Below are positions 24,529 through 33,271 of a stretch of 38,775 nucleotides of DNA, piece by piece. Every line of letters starts with the position of its first letter. Position 1 is the stretch's first letter. The notes beneath the pieces were generated by a model. It ran no database searches. It was not told the origin of the DNA and worked only from the letters and a program-made list of their open reading frames with translations. The translations under genes were made by a program, and so were the position numbers. Source of the stretch: an uncultured Gammaproteobacteria bacterium (lineage in GTDB: Bacteria; Pseudomonadota; Gammaproteobacteria; Steroidobacterales; Rariloculaceae); the NCBI GenBank assembly GCA_913041665.1, contig CAJWKT010000008.1, positions 1 through 38,775 of the forward strand, read 5' to 3'.

Positions 24529-25113
24529 TTGAATGAGCATCTGAGAAAGAGCCTTGCCCAGGAAGCCGCGCGCTTGATAGTTGAGCATGGCATTCGGGAT
24601 TACGGTCAAGCGAAAAGAAAGGCCGCCGAGCAATTCCGTGTTGGGGGCGCAAGTGCCTTGCCAAGCAATGCTGAGATCGAAAGCCGTGTTCTTGAACATC
24701 AACGCCTCTTTGAGCCCGAACTGCAGGAAAAACGACTGAGGACGTTGCGTCTTATAGCCGCCGACATTATGGGAATGCTTTCATCATTTAATCCCCGATT
24801 GACTGGATCAGTTCTTCGTGGCACAGCTGCCATTAACTCCGGAATTGAATTGCATTTGTTTTCTGATACTCCAGAGAGTGTAGCCACAGCCCTAAAAAAG
24901 AATGGGTTAGTTTTTCGAGACTACTCACATCGTTATCGATTTAAAGGCCTGCAGTGGACACTGGTACCCGGTTTTAAATTTCAAATAAACGGAGAAGAAA
25001 TTTGCACACTCGTCTTTTCAGAGATGGGAATTCGACAGGCTCCTCTCAGCCCAGTGGATCAGCGTCCCATGAAGAGAGTTGGCAGAGAACAGCTTCTTGC
25101 GCTTCTTGAATAA
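24529..25113 (+). CDS. Conserved nucleotidyltransferase-fold protein, degenerate active site
   Basis: A conserved protein of about 194 residues. Its sequence suggests a DNA-polymerase-beta-type nucleotidyltransferase fold: the GS motif is G93-S94 in LTGSVLRGTA, followed at the expected distance by SGIELHLFSD. In active enzymes that second element carries two acids (D-x-D), whereas here it reads E107-L-H109. The N-terminal region (RLIVEHGIRDYGQAKRKAAE) is helical, and the C-terminus ends in RQAPLSPVDQRPMKR, which I recall from gammaproteobacterial homologues of unknown function. The frame is open back to 24400, overlapping mrcA, but residues before the TTG at 24529 do not look like protein of this family. 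No ribosome site supports any start. Confidence 0.68.
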   Translation: MNEHLRKSLAQEAARLIVEHGIRDYGQAKRKAAEQFRVGGASALPSNAEIESRVLEHQRLFEPELQEKRLRTLRLIAADIMGMLSSFNPRLTGSVLRGTAAINSGIELHLFSDTPESVATALKKNGLVFRDYSHRYRFKGLQWTLVPGFKFQINGEEICTLVFSEMGIRQAPLSPVDQRPMKRVGREQLLALLE

Positions 25114-25122
25114 AAATATGTT

Positions 25123-26421
25123 TTAGTTTCTTTTGTCTAAAGCCAAGTAATCTCGCTGCTTAGGGCCTCTATACAGTTGCCGTGGTCGTCCGATGCGCGA
25201 TTCCGGATCCCTAACCATCTCTCTCCAATGTGTCACCCAACCCACACAGCGCGCAATGGCGAACATGACGGTGAACATCGATTTAGGTATTCCTAAGGCT
25301 TGGTAAATTATTCCAGAATAGAAATCAACATTCGGATACAGATTTTTTTCAATAAAAAATTCATCCCGCAGGGCAATTTCCTCCAAACGGGTTGCCAGTT
25401 CAAAGATGGGTGCGTCTTTATCCCCTAACTGCTCAAGTACACGATGACACATTTTCCTAATGATCATTGCTCTAGGGTCATAACTCTTGTAAACCCGGTG
25501 GCCAAATCCCATCAGCCTGAAAGGATCATTCCTATCTTTTGCTCTATCTATATATTGCTGGAGTCGGCTAGGAGAACCAATTTCCTCGAGCATATTTATA
25601 ACTGCCTCGTTGGCTCCACCATGCGCTGGCCCCCAAAGAGCAGATATCCCTGCCGCAATTGCAGAATAAGGATTTGAGCCTGAACTTCCTACCATCCTCA
25701 CCGATGAGGTGCTGCAATTCTGTTCATGGTCTGCATGAAGGATAAATAGCAGATCCAGTGCCTCGGCAGATAATGCATCAACCTCGTAGGTGGTCGGCGG
25801 CACTGCAAAAAACATGTTCAACAGATTGGTACAGTAATCTAGATCGTTCTGTGGATAAACAAATGGTTGCCCCAAAGAATGTTTGTATGCAGCGGCAGCA
25901 ATTGTAGGGATTTTGGCGATAATCCGATGGGCGAAAATGTCACGATGCCCGGCATCATGAATATCAGTTGTGTCATGATAAAAAGCGGACATTGAGGCTA
26001 CTACGCCTGATACCATCGCCATGGGGTGGGCATCGTGATGAAATCCGTTAAAAAATCGAAGGAATGACTCATTTAGCATTGTGTGAGTGCGAATTGAGCG
26101 CTCAAATTTTTCAAGCTCATCAGACGTGGGTAGTTCCCCGTAAAGCAGAAGATAAGCAACTTCAATGAATGTGGAGGATTTTGCTAGCTGCTCTATAGGA
26201 TAGCCTCTATAAAGCAGTAATCCCTGCTCGCCATCTATGTAGGTGATGGAGCTGGTGCAACTGGCGGTGGCAGCAAAGCCTGGATCGTAAGTAAATACCC
26301 CACCCCGGCGGTACAGCTTGGTGACGTCCAGAACATTTGGGCCCTGTGTCGGTTTGTGCTGGACTAACTCCAATTCGCTGTTGGCATCGGGCCCGACTAA
26401 CCTGTAGTGCTCATCGCTCAT
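25123..26421 (-). CDS. gltA: Citrate synthase
   Basis: Condenses acetyl-CoA with oxaloacetate at the entry of the TCA cycle. The catalytic residues are the histidines in [12 protein letters not shown] and [14 protein letters not shown] and the aspartate in NVDFYSG. The N-terminal beta-rich domain ([18 protein letters not shown]) marks the hexameric, NADH-regulated type II enzyme of gammaproteobacteria. I prefer the ATG at 26421, giving 432 residues (E. coli 427). The frame is open further to a TTG at 26466, which sits next to an AAGG. Neither start has an ideal ribosome site. It converges on the preceding plus-strand gene with 9 bases between the stops. Confidence 0.96.
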   Translation of the reverse strand: MSDEHYRLVGPDANSELELVQHKPTQGPNVLDVTKLYRRGGVFTYDPGFAATASCTSSITYIDGEQGLLLYRGYPIEQLAKSSTFIEVAYLLLYGELPTSDELEKFERSIRTHTMLNESFLRFFNGFHHDAHPMAMVSGVVASMSAFYHDTTDIHDAGHRDIFAHRIIAKIPTIAAAAYKHSLGQPFVYPQNDLDYCTNLLNMFFAVPPTTYEVDALSAEALDLLFILHADHEQNCSTSSVRMVGSSGSNPYSAIAAGISALWGPAHGGANEAVINMLEEIGSPSRLQQYIDRAKDRNDPFRLMGFGHRVYKSYDPRAMIIRKMCHRVLEQLGDKDAPIFELATRLEEIALRDEFFIEKNLYPNVDFYSGIIYQALGIPKSMFTVMFAIARCVGWVTHWREMVRDPESRIGRPRQLYRGPKQRDYLALDKRN

Positions 26422-26517
26422 ATCATAGGTAAAAATTGAAGTTTGATGATATTCGATCGCAGCCAACCTTAGTCAGGAAGGCAAAGCCATACCTCACGTA
26501 GGCGTTCTGAGCGGCCT

Positions 26518-26526
26518 ATTATAGCA
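26518..26526 (-). promoter_or_regulatory. Extended -10 promoter of gltA
   Basis: On the minus strand TGC directly precedes a perfect TATAAT (26523-26518), an extended -10 (TGnTATAAT). The -35 position holds only a poor match (CTGTGG) at 17 bases, which an extended -10 can tolerate. Transcription would begin near 26511, about 90 bases before the ATG of gltA. Confidence 0.55.
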
Positions 26527-26581
26527 GCGCGCGCGGATTACCACAGAGCGGCTTGGCCTAATAACACGAAAAGAGCGTGAC

Positions 26582-26794
26582 CTATTTGTTTGAATTGAGG
26601 CCGTAACGCTTGCGGAACTTCTCTACCCTACCCCCACTATCAAGAATTTTTTGTTTGCCCGTATAGAAGGGGTGGCAATTCGAGCATACTTCAACTTGGA
26701 GATCCTCACCAAGAGTGGACCGAGTGGTGAATTTGCGTCCGCAGCTGCAGGACACATTAATTTCACTGTATTCTGGATGAATCTTTGCTTTCAT
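26582..26794 (-). CDS. rpmE: Large ribosomal subunit protein bL31
   Basis: A 70-residue ribosomal protein of the zinc-binding (C+) type. The four cysteines are C16, C18, C37 and C40 in VSCSCGRKF and [12 protein letters not shown], as in E. coli RpmE. The C-terminus [12 protein letters not shown] is the family end. In many gammaproteobacteria rpmE lies divergent to priA, but here the upstream neighbour is a long AT-rich intergenic region and then rdgB. Confidence 0.97.
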   Translation of the reverse strand: MKAKIHPEYSEINVSCSCGRKFTTRSTLGEDLQVEVCSNCHPFYTGKQKILDSGGRVEKFRKRYGLNSNK

Positions 26795-26894
26795 AGTCTG
26801 ATGTTTGGAGTTGGCGCGTGAGAATACTGCTCGACGGTCACAAAAACAAGCGCCAAGTGCATATTGTCCTCAGCCCACACCTGTCCACAAAATC

Positions 26895-26903
26895 TGTGGA
26901 TAA
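26895..26903 (-). promoter_or_regulatory. Perfect DnaA box
   Basis: The plus strand reads TGTGGATAA, the exact complement of TTATCCACA, the strongest E. coli DnaA box. It is flanked within 15 bases on each side by a 7-of-9 match. Confidence 0.7.
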
Positions 26904-27086
26904 CTCTGTGGATGTAGTCCCATTAATTCACGCTAAAAACAAATACCTAAATAGTTTTTTCTAAATTGGTGAAAAAACAACAAATTTTTAATAAATAATA
27001 AAAACAATTGGTTAGAGATTTTTAGCATAATATACACGAATTATTCCACACAAGGGCCTTGTTTTATCGTGGTCTCCGGTGTCCTG

Positions 27087-27095
27087 TGTGGATAA
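27087..27095 (-). promoter_or_regulatory. Perfect DnaA box
   Basis: A second exact TGTGGATAA, in the same orientation as the first and 192 bases away across the AT-rich stretch. Confidence 0.7.
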
Positions 27096-27129
27096 AAGAC
27101 AACCATCCGTGCTGTTGATGCTGGAACGG

Positions 27130-27735
27130 CTACTCCATTTCCAGTTTCTTGAGGAGTTTCGCCAACGCGATGGCGCGATGACTAACCTGGTTTTTTATTT
27201 CTAGAGGAAGTTCTGCCGCTGTAACACACAGCTGGGGATCAAAGAATACTGGGTCATAACCGAATCCACTGCTACCGTAAGGCTTGTTCGTTATTCGTCC
27301 AGCCCATTCGCCGTGGCAGACTAGTGGCTCAGAATCATATTTATGGCGAAGCGCGACGATAACGCACCGAAACTGTGCATTTCGATGCCCTTCTGATATT
27401 CCATCGAGGGCCGCGAGCAATTTCTGAACGTTTTTCTCGTCGTTAGCAGGCTGACCCGCATAACGGGCCGAGTTAATTCCAGGCTTACCTGCTAGCGCGT
27501 CTACAGTGAGCCCGGAGTCATCTGCTATAACAGGCAGCCCACTGAATTTGGCCGCATGACGTGCTTTGAGAAGCGCATTTTCAAAAAACGTTTGTCCGGT
27601 CTCTTCAGGAGACTCGAGACCTAATTTTCCCTGGGAAATGATTTTAATGGGTAGCTTGGCAGTTAGCGCTTCCAGTTCTTTCAGCTTTTCGGGATTGCTA
27701 CTAGCAAGGACCCATCGGCCAATATGAAAGCTCAT
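27130..27735 (-). CDS. rdgB: XTP/dITP pyrophosphatase (RdgB/HAM1)
   Basis: Removes non-canonical purine triphosphates (dITP, XTP) by hydrolysis to the monophosphate, keeping them out of DNA and RNA. It has 201 residues. Family motifs are [13 protein letters not shown] (substrate-binding SxN), [20 protein letters not shown] (catalytic aspartates) and [11 protein letters not shown], with SHRAIA near the C-terminus. Its ATG overlaps the stop of rph by four bases, so the pair is translationally coupled, a common arrangement. Confidence 0.96.
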   Translation of the reverse strand: MSFHIGRWVLASSNPEKLKELEALTAKLPIKIISQGKLGLESPEETGQTFFENALLKARHAAKFSGLPVIADDSGLTVDALAGKPGINSARYAGQPANDEKNVQKLLAALDGISEGHRNAQFRCVIVALRHKYDSEPLVCHGEWAGRITNKPYGSSGFGYDPVFFDPQLCVTAAELPLEIKNQVSHRAIALAKLLKKLEME

Positions 27736-28448
27736 TTTTTTAGCGCTTCAGCTTGTTTTGTAAGTAGAGTTTTGATTCCGGCGGCTGCCATATCTAGCAG
27801 CGCTTCCAGCTCACTGCGAAGCAATGCGTGACCCTCTGCTGTTCCTTGGATTTCAATAAAACTGCCGGCTTCGTTCATAACCACGTTCATGTCGGTTTCA
27901 GCTTCGGCGTCCTCTTCATAGTCAAGGTCCAACACAGGCTTTCCCTGAAAAATTCCCACAGAGATTGCGGCAACCTGACCGTGAATTGGGTTGCGTCCCA
28001 TTTCGCCTTTTTTAAGAAGTCGCTCTACCGCTAGCACAAGGGCTATATAACTACCCGAGATTGCTGCGGTTCGAGTACCTCCATCCGCTTGAATCACATC
28101 GCAGTCTAGAGTTATTGTCCGATCACCCAACGCAGCAAGGTCTACTACAGCCCGCAAACTTCGGCCGATTAACCGCTGGATCTCCAGTGTTCGACCACTC
28201 TGTTTTCCGCGAGCAGCTTCCCGTGGATTACGAGTATGGGTGGAGCGGGGCAGCATGCCGTATTCGGCAGTGACCCAACCTTGGTTACGGCCCTTAAGAA
28301 ACGAAGGGATTCTCGGCTCAACCGATGCCGTGCAAAGAACACGAGTAGCGCCAAATTCCGTGAGTACAGCTCCTTCAGCGTGCGCGGTATAATTCGTTGA
28401 AAACGTTACACTGCGCATCTGATTAGGTCTTCGTCCGCTAGGGCGCAT
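27732..28448 (-). CDS. rph: Ribonuclease PH
   Basis: Phosphorolytic 3'-5' exoribonuclease that trims tRNA 3' ends. It has 238 residues, and the family landmarks are in order: [14 protein letters not shown] at the N-terminus, [45 protein letters not shown] and [17 protein letters not shown]. The protein appears full length and intact, unlike the frameshifted rph of E. coli K-12. It is the first gene of rph-rdgB on the minus strand and divergent from yicC. Confidence 0.97.
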   Translation of the reverse strand: MRPSGRRPNQMRSVTFSTNYTAHAEGAVLTEFGATRVLCTASVEPRIPSFLKGRNQGWVTAEYGMLPRSTHTRNPREAARGKQSGRTLEIQRLIGRSLRAVVDLAALGDRTITLDCDVIQADGGTRTAAISGSYIALVLAVERLLKKGEMGRNPIHGQVAAISVGIFQGKPVLDLDYEEDAEAETDMNVVMNEAGSFIEIQGTAEGHALLRSELEALLDMAAAGIKTLLTKQAEALKK

Positions 28449-28739
28449 CTAAATATCTCGTTTGTCCTGCCTATTTACGGTAACGGCGTGGGAGCGCCAT
28501 TTCTAAAGTCCGTTGTAATTTTCGTAGAGCCTTACTGCTAGTTCCAATAGTTCACTATAAATTTCTCTCTACGGGCGTAGGCTACGGTTTGTAGCTGTGT
28601 GTGCGTAATTCGCTAGTTTGTCGAAATAGTATTCGAACTGTGACACTTGTATCAGTTAAAGTCACCTATGTTTCTCAGCACTATGTTCACCAGTAGACTT
28701 GGCTCTCACAAGTATTGTTCCTTCTGTTAAGGAGATTCT
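28449..28739. other. Divergent rph / yicC intergenic region
   Basis: A 291-base gap between divergent genes, so it must hold promoters for both. I see a strong ribosome site TAAGGAG ending 5 bases before the yicC ATG, a small hairpin CTACG-GG-CGTAG (28569-28580) and an inverted repeat TCGAA-N6-TTCGA (28621-28636) that could be a repressor operator. TATAAA at about 28555 is a possible -10 without a good -35. No RNA gene was recognised. Confidence 0.4.
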
Positions 28740-29609
28740 ATGCCTAGCAGTATGACAGGTTTCGCTATCGCTGAAATAGAAGAACATGATTTTGGTTTGG
28801 TATGGGAGATCCGTAGCGTTAACCATCGCTTTCTGGATGTAAGCTTTCGTCTTGCCGAGGAGTTTCGGCAACTGGAGCCAGACTTCAGGATGATTGTTAA
28901 GAATGCTCTTGGACGAGGGAAGATTGATTGCAATCTGAGGTTTAAGGCCACAGCGGAATTTGTCACAACCAAAATACTGGAGGAAAAAGCGCTGGAAAAT
29001 ATTCGGAAGATAGAAAAAGGGGTGCTTAAGCATTTTCCGGAAGCCCCACCCTTATCAATTGGCGAGATTTTGCGATGGCCTGGAGTGTTGGAGGGGTCTC
29101 AGCGTGGATTCCCCAAAAAAGCATATGAAGCAGCCAAAAAGTGTCTCGGTATTGCATTGGTTGAATTATCCACTTCAAGAGAGCGCGAAGGGGAACGCAT
29201 CAGTGCATTAATGAAAGAACGTACATCGCTGATTCGGGGTATTCTGTTAGAGATCAGATCTAAGCTAGGCGCGGCTGAAGCTTGTTACCGTCGTAAATTG
29301 TTGGAGCGACTGGAGAAGGTTGATATAACGCCTAACCCTGAGCGTTTGGAGCAAGAGTTGGTTTTGTTGGCACAGAGGTTAGATGTCACAGAAGAACTGG
29401 ACAGGCTTGAGGGCCATGTGGCGGAGACTGAAGATGTTCTTAACTGCAGTGAGCCCATGGGGCGGCGCATGGATTTTTTCATTCAAGAGTTAAATCGAGA
29501 AGCCAACACCCTGGCCTCAAAATCTCAGGATGAGGACATCGGACGGCTAGCAGTTGAACTAAAAGTGTTAATTGAGCAAATGCGTGAGCAAGCACAGAAT
29601 CTCGAGTGA
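28740..29609 (+). CDS. yicC: YicC family endoribonuclease
   Basis: A 289-residue protein matching YicC from end to end: SSMTGFA at the N-terminus, the EIRSVNHRFLDVSFRL motif, and the C-terminal FFIQELNREANTLASKS and LKVLIEQMREQAQN. YicC was long of unknown function. It has since been shown to be an endoribonuclease involved in small-RNA turnover in E. coli. The ATG has the clearest ribosome site in the window (TAAGGAG at 28728-28734). gmk starts five bases after its stop. Confidence 0.95.
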   Translation: MPSSMTGFAIAEIEEHDFGLVWEIRSVNHRFLDVSFRLAEEFRQLEPDFRMIVKNALGRGKIDCNLRFKATAEFVTTKILEEKALENIRKIEKGVLKHFPEAPPLSIGEILRWPGVLEGSQRGFPKKAYEAAKKCLGIALVELSTSREREGERISALMKERTSLIRGILLEIRSKLGAAEACYRRKLLERLEKVDITPNPERLEQELVLLAQRLDVTEELDRLEGHVAETEDVLNCSEPMGRRMDFFIQELNREANTLASKSQDEDIGRLAVELKVLIEQMREQAQNLE

Positions 29610-29613
29610 TTGC

Positions 29614-30252
29614 ATGTTAACGACTGGGGAAAAAGGAAACATCCTCGTTTTATCAGCACCATCAGGCGCAGGAAAAACGACACTAGCTCACACATTGCTT
29701 GCGCGCGAGCCTCGTTTTAAGTTTTCTGTATCCTCCACTACTCGCCCGCAGCGGCCATCAGAAATTGATGGGCAAGATTATTTCTTTGTTAGTGACGAGC
29801 AATTCAGGGCCATGCGGAGCCAGGATGCATTTCTAGAATATGCACAGGTCTTTGGCCATTGGTATGGAACGAGCAAAGAGCACGTTGAAAGCTTATTGGC
29901 CGCCGGACACTCTGTATTGCTCGAGGTTGATTGGCAGGGGGCAAGGCGATTAAGAGAGAGGAATGTCGGAGCGCTGACGATTTTTGTTTTACCGCCAAGT
30001 ACGGAAGAATTGGAAAGACGATTGCGAAACCGTGGCAGTGATACAGAACCCACAATTTTAAGGCGCCTCGCAGACGCATCAGAAGACATGAGTCACTGGC
30101 ATGAGTTCAACTACGTTGTGATTAACAATGAGGTAAACAGTACTGTAGAAACCATTCTGAGCATTGTTGCTGGCAATAACACCAAGAATCGAGCGGACTC
30201 CCCCGCAATTTGTGAACAAGCGACCCAGATTTCATCTGGATACAGTCGGTAG
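29614..30252 (+). CDS. gmk: Guanylate kinase
   Basis: Phosphorylates GMP to GDP with ATP. Walker A is SAPSGAGKTT (14-23). The GMP-binding segment follows in SVSSTTRPQRPSEIDGQDYFFV, given here as STTRPQR and GQDYFFV, then YGTSKEHV and the LEVDWQGA Walker B region, and the lid RRLRNRGSD. The frame is open back to 29572 inside yicC, but the ATG at 29614 gives a normal 212 residues. It feeds GTP and (p)ppGpp synthesis and sits upstream of rpoZ and spoT, as in E. coli. The last 25 residues are not conserved. Confidence 0.96.
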   Translation: MLTTGEKGNILVLSAPSGAGKTTLAHTLLAREPRFKFSVSSTTRPQRPSEIDGQDYFFVSDEQFRAMRSQDAFLEYAQVFGHWYGTSKEHVESLLAAGHSVLLEVDWQGARRLRERNVGALTIFVLPPSTEELERRLRNRGSDTEPTILRRLADASEDMSHWHEFNYVVINNEVNSTVETILSIVAGNNTKNRADSPAICEQATQISSGYSR

Positions 30253-30325
30253 ATAGCCTGAAATCTGGCCACTTTCTCAGCGTTGAAGTACACTGCCGGC
30301 AGCCTGATGTGATGGAGAATGTGTA

Positions 30326-30619
30326 ATGGCGCGTATAACGGTCGAAGATTGTGTTGAGAAGATCCCGAATATATTCGAGATGGTTTTAGTGGCCTCAAAA
30401 CGTGCACGGCAACTGGCTAACGGGGCGGAACCTATGGTGGAATGGGAAAATGACAAGCCAACCGTTGTAGCACTGCGTGAAATTGCTGAAGGACACATCA
30501 ATGAAAGTATCTTAGGTGAGAAAGATCAGGTTGTGGAAGACATACTCGACTTTGACCAAATACCATCAACACTTCCAGACAAGCTACTTAAAGTTCCACC
30601 TGCTCCTACCAGCAAGTGA
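30326..30619 (+). CDS. rpoZ: RNA polymerase omega subunit
   Basis: A 97-residue omega subunit that helps fold and hold the beta-prime subunit and forms part of the ppGpp site 1 on RNA polymerase. The N-terminus [13 protein letters not shown] matches the family, followed by [16 protein letters not shown] and the conserved [16 protein letters not shown]. It lies between gmk and spoT in the standard order. A 73-base gap separates it from gmk. Confidence 0.97.
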   Translation: MARITVEDCVEKIPNIFEMVLVASKRARQLANGAEPMVEWENDKPTVVALREIAEGHINESILGEKDQVVEDILDFDQIPSTLPDKLLKVPPAPTSK

Positions 30620-30668
30620 TGCTCAGTTTGGTTGGGTATTTCCCTTGAGGTATTGCTAAGAGGTAAGC

Positions 30669-32825
30669 ATGGATTACGGCGCTGCCGTACGAGAACGCCT
30701 ACCCGCTGCGTGGCGGAGCGATGAGCTTGGGAAGCTGGTCTCAGACCTTGAGAATTATCTACCAGAAGAAGATTTAGCTGGGATTATTGATGCTTACAGG
30801 TTCGGCGCAGAAGCGCACGAAGGACAACAGCGACTAACTGGCGAGCCGTATATTACGCATCCACTGGCAGTGGCTAGGATCCTTGCCGGCCTGCATCTAG
30901 ATAGTGGCTCGATTAAGGCTGCTCTATTGCACGATGTTCTGGAGGATACGCAAGCTACTCTGGAGGACATTGAGAATGCCTTTGGGGAAGACGTAGCGCT
31001 GCTGGTAGATGGGGTCAGTAAACTAGACCAGTTGCATTTTGATAGTGCAGCAGAAGCTCAGGCAGAAAGTTTTAGAAAAATGCTGTTAGCTATGGTTAAG
31101 GACCTGCGGGTCATTTTAGTCAAGCTGGCTGACCGTACCCACAATATGCGCACACTTACTGCGCTGTCTGAGAGCAGACAACGTCGAATAGCTCGAGAGA
31201 CCTTGGAGATATATGCACCAATTGCCAACCGGCTAGGTATCTACAGTCTCAAAGTTGAGTTGGAAGAGCTGGGTTTCAAATACCTCTATCCGTTTCGCTA
31301 TGCAGTTTTAGAACGAACACGCAGCAAAACGACAGGAAAAAAACGTCAGTTTTTTCGGAAAATAGAATCCAAGCTAAAGAAAAACCTGAAGGAAGCTGGC
31401 GTTGACGCACGAATTGTGGGACGTGAGAAGCCCCTCTATAGCATTTACCAAAAAATGCAGCGGAAACATGTCCACATGTCCGATATAGCTGATGTATACG
31501 GTCTGAGAATAACAGTCGAAAAAATTGACAATTGCTATCAGGTCTTAGGACTTGCTCATCAGCTCTACAAACCCATGCCAGGTCGCTTTAAGGACTATAT
31601 TGCAATCCCACGGGTAAACGGCTACCAGTCTCTACACACTACACTTTTCGGACCAAACGGTTTGCCACTGGAGGTTCAAATTCGCACAGAAGAAATGGAT
31701 CGTGTTGCTGATCGGGGAATTGCGGCTCATTGGCAATATAAGGCAGTTGAAAAGCACACACATGATGCAGAGGAGCGAGCACGCGAATGGCTGGCGAGTC
31801 TCATGGAGATGCAGCACGCTTCCAATTCTGAAGAGTTTTTGGAAACTGTGCGAGTAGATCTGTTTCCCGATATTGTCTATGTATTCACACCTAAGGGAGA
31901 TATTTTAAGGCTTCCAAAGGGCGCAACCACAGTTGATTTTTCTTATGCAGTTCACACCGATGTAGGGAATCGATGTGTTGCAGCGAAAATTAATGGCCGT
32001 TTGGTACCACTAAAGACAAATTTAAAGAATGGTGAAACCGTGCAAATTATTACTGCTCGTGGGGCTAAACCCAGCCCTAACTGGGTAAATTTTGTGGTTA
32101 CTGCAAAGGCGCGCAATGCTATTAGAGGTTATTTGAAAAATCTAAAACATGACGAGGCAAGCGAGTTGGGTCGAAGGCTATTAAGTCAAGCTCTGAGACC
32201 CTACTCACTCAACCTCAGGAAATTAAGGAAAACTCAGACAGAGAACCTTCTTAAAGAGCTCGAGTTATCTGATATAAATCAACTCTACCAGCAACTGGGA
32301 TTGGGGGAGCGCTTAGCTCCTGTGGTAGCCGGACTTCTTGCACAGCAGGAGCAAGATGATACTGGTGAATATGCTGACCGGCGTAGACCCTTGGCCATTG
32401 CTGGTACCGAAAAGTTGATTGTGGGTTATGCGCGCTGCTGTTTTCCGGTGCCTGGAGATGACATCTTGGGGTTCATGTCGACCGGAAAAGGAATTGTTAT
32501 CCATCGTTCTAATTGTCTCAACGTTTCTGAACATCGAAAACAGCCCTCAAAGTGGATTCCGGTAGATTGGAAACGCAACGTCAGCGGAGAATTTCAATCG
32601 GAGATAAAGGTCAGGAGTTTGAATAGAGTTGGCGTACTTGCAAATGTAGCAGCCCGTATTTCTGGCAACCGGAGTAACATCGATAATGTGTCAGTGGACA
32701 CCGATGAAGATGCCTCTACTCAACTTTTTCGCCTCAAGGTACGAGACCGCAAACATCTTCATCAAGTGATGCAAAGCGTGCAGAACTTGGACGATGTTGT
32801 TCGGGTCAATCGAACCCGTGGCTAG
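30669..32825 (+). CDS. spoT: Bifunctional (p)ppGpp synthetase/hydrolase SpoT
   Basis: A 718-residue RSH protein controlling (p)ppGpp. The HD hydrolase domain (about residues 45-200) has HPLAVA and an intact ALLHDVLEDT, so hydrolysis should work. The synthetase domain (about 240-360) has GREKPLYSIYQKM, DVYGLRI, PGRFKDYIA and EVQIRTEEM. The charged motif is RFKD, the version of bifunctional Rel/SpoT enzymes, not the EFDD of RelA. TGS (about 395-455), the conserved cysteine-rich helical region (YARCCFPVPGDDI) and a C-terminal ACT domain follow. The ATG has AAGAGGT about 5 bases upstream. No second RSH gene is in the window. Confidence 0.96.
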   Translation: MDYGAAVRERLPAAWRSDELGKLVSDLENYLPEEDLAGIIDAYRFGAEAHEGQQRLTGEPYITHPLAVARILAGLHLDSGSIKAALLHDVLEDTQATLEDIENAFGEDVALLVDGVSKLDQLHFDSAAEAQAESFRKMLLAMVKDLRVILVKLADRTHNMRTLTALSESRQRRIARETLEIYAPIANRLGIYSLKVELEELGFKYLYPFRYAVLERTRSKTTGKKRQFFRKIESKLKKNLKEAGVDARIVGREKPLYSIYQKMQRKHVHMSDIADVYGLRITVEKIDNCYQVLGLAHQLYKPMPGRFKDYIAIPRVNGYQSLHTTLFGPNGLPLEVQIRTEEMDRVADRGIAAHWQYKAVEKHTHDAEERAREWLASLMEMQHASNSEEFLETVRVDLFPDIVYVFTPKGDILRLPKGATTVDFSYAVHTDVGNRCVAAKINGRLVPLKTNLKNGETVQIITARGAKPSPNWVNFVVTAKARNAIRGYLKNLKHDEASELGRRLLSQALRPYSLNLRKLRKTQTENLLKELELSDINQLYQQLGLGERLAPVVAGLLAQQEQDDTGEYADRRRPLAIAGTEKLIVGYARCCFPVPGDDILGFMSTGKGIVIHRSNCLNVSEHRKQPSKWIPVDWKRNVSGEFQSEIKVRSLNRVGVLANVAARISGNRSNIDNVSVDTDEDASTQLFRLKVRDRKHLHQVMQSVQNLDDVVRVNRTRG

Positions 32826-32841
32826 ATCAATAAAGAAAGAA

Positions 32842-33210
32842 ATGGTGCACACCAAAAATGCGCCCGAAGCCATCGGTCCATATAGTCAAGGAGTGCAGGC
32901 ACGTGGAGTTATTTATCTTTCGGGTCAAATTGCCTTGGATCCTGAGACCATGGAGTTAGTTGGGGGGGCGCCTGAGGAGCAGGTTCAGCAGTCTCTGAAA
33001 AATCTTTCTGCCGTAGCCAAAGCAGCAGGTGCTTCTTTAGGAGATGCCGTGAAGATAACCGTGTATTTAACCGATTTATCTGTTTTTTCGCTTGTAAATG
33101 AAGTAATGGAGGAATTTTTTGTTAAGCCTTATCCTGCTCGTGTTGCCATTGGTGTTTCTGAACTTCCACGGGGTGCCTTAGTCGAGATAGATGCAATTCT
33201 TGTTCCCTAG
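32842..33210 (+). CDS. ridA: RidA family 2-iminobutanoate/2-iminopropanoate deaminase
   Basis: A small trimeric enzyme that hydrolyses reactive enamine/imine products of PLP enzymes such as threonine dehydratase. Motifs are NAPEAIGPYSQGV, IYLSGQIALDP, the arginine in PARVAIGVSELP, and the glutamate in ALVEIDAI. It follows spoT by 16 bases, the common order. I chose the ATG at 32842 (122 residues). A GTG at 32818, overlapping the end of spoT, would add eight residues and match the usual N-terminal length of the family slightly better, and neither has a strong ribosome site. Confidence 0.93.
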   Translation: MVHTKNAPEAIGPYSQGVQARGVIYLSGQIALDPETMELVGGAPEEQVQQSLKNLSAVAKAAGASLGDAVKITVYLTDLSVFSLVNEVMEEFFVKPYPARVAIGVSELPRGALVEIDAILVP

Positions 33211-33271
33211 CTGAACCAGAAGTTGAAATTTTTTCGGGGTTCCTGCAAAACTCTAAGCTGGGTTTGTCCGA

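Larger units (their letters stand above)
26795..27129. other. AT-rich intergenic region with DnaA boxes, candidate replication origin
   Basis: A 335-base gap with no reading frame. Near its left side three box-like motifs cluster: CTGTCCACA (26881-26889, 7 of 9), the perfect TGTGGATAA (26895-26903) and TGTGGATGT (26907-26915, 7 of 9). A very AT-rich stretch follows from about 26923 to 27040, with poly-A/T tracts and TAA triplets (TTAATAAATAATAAAAA). After it come a weaker box, TATTCCACA (27042-27050), and a second perfect TGTGGATAA (27087-27095). DnaA boxes flanking an AT-rich unwinding element is the layout of bacterial origins. dnaA, dnaN, gidA and rpmH, the usual origin neighbours, are not in the window, so this stays a candidate. 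The rpmE promoter must also lie here. Confidence 0.55.

Noticed and set aside
27050-27066. ACAAGG-G-CCTTGT followed by TTT as a terminator
   Set aside because: It points along the plus strand, where no gene ends. The loop would be only one to three bases, and the minus-strand version lacks a T-run.
30326-33210. Novel stringent-response module
   Set aside because: gmk-rpoZ-spoT-ridA-recG is the standard gammaproteobacterial order, and all motifs are ordinary.
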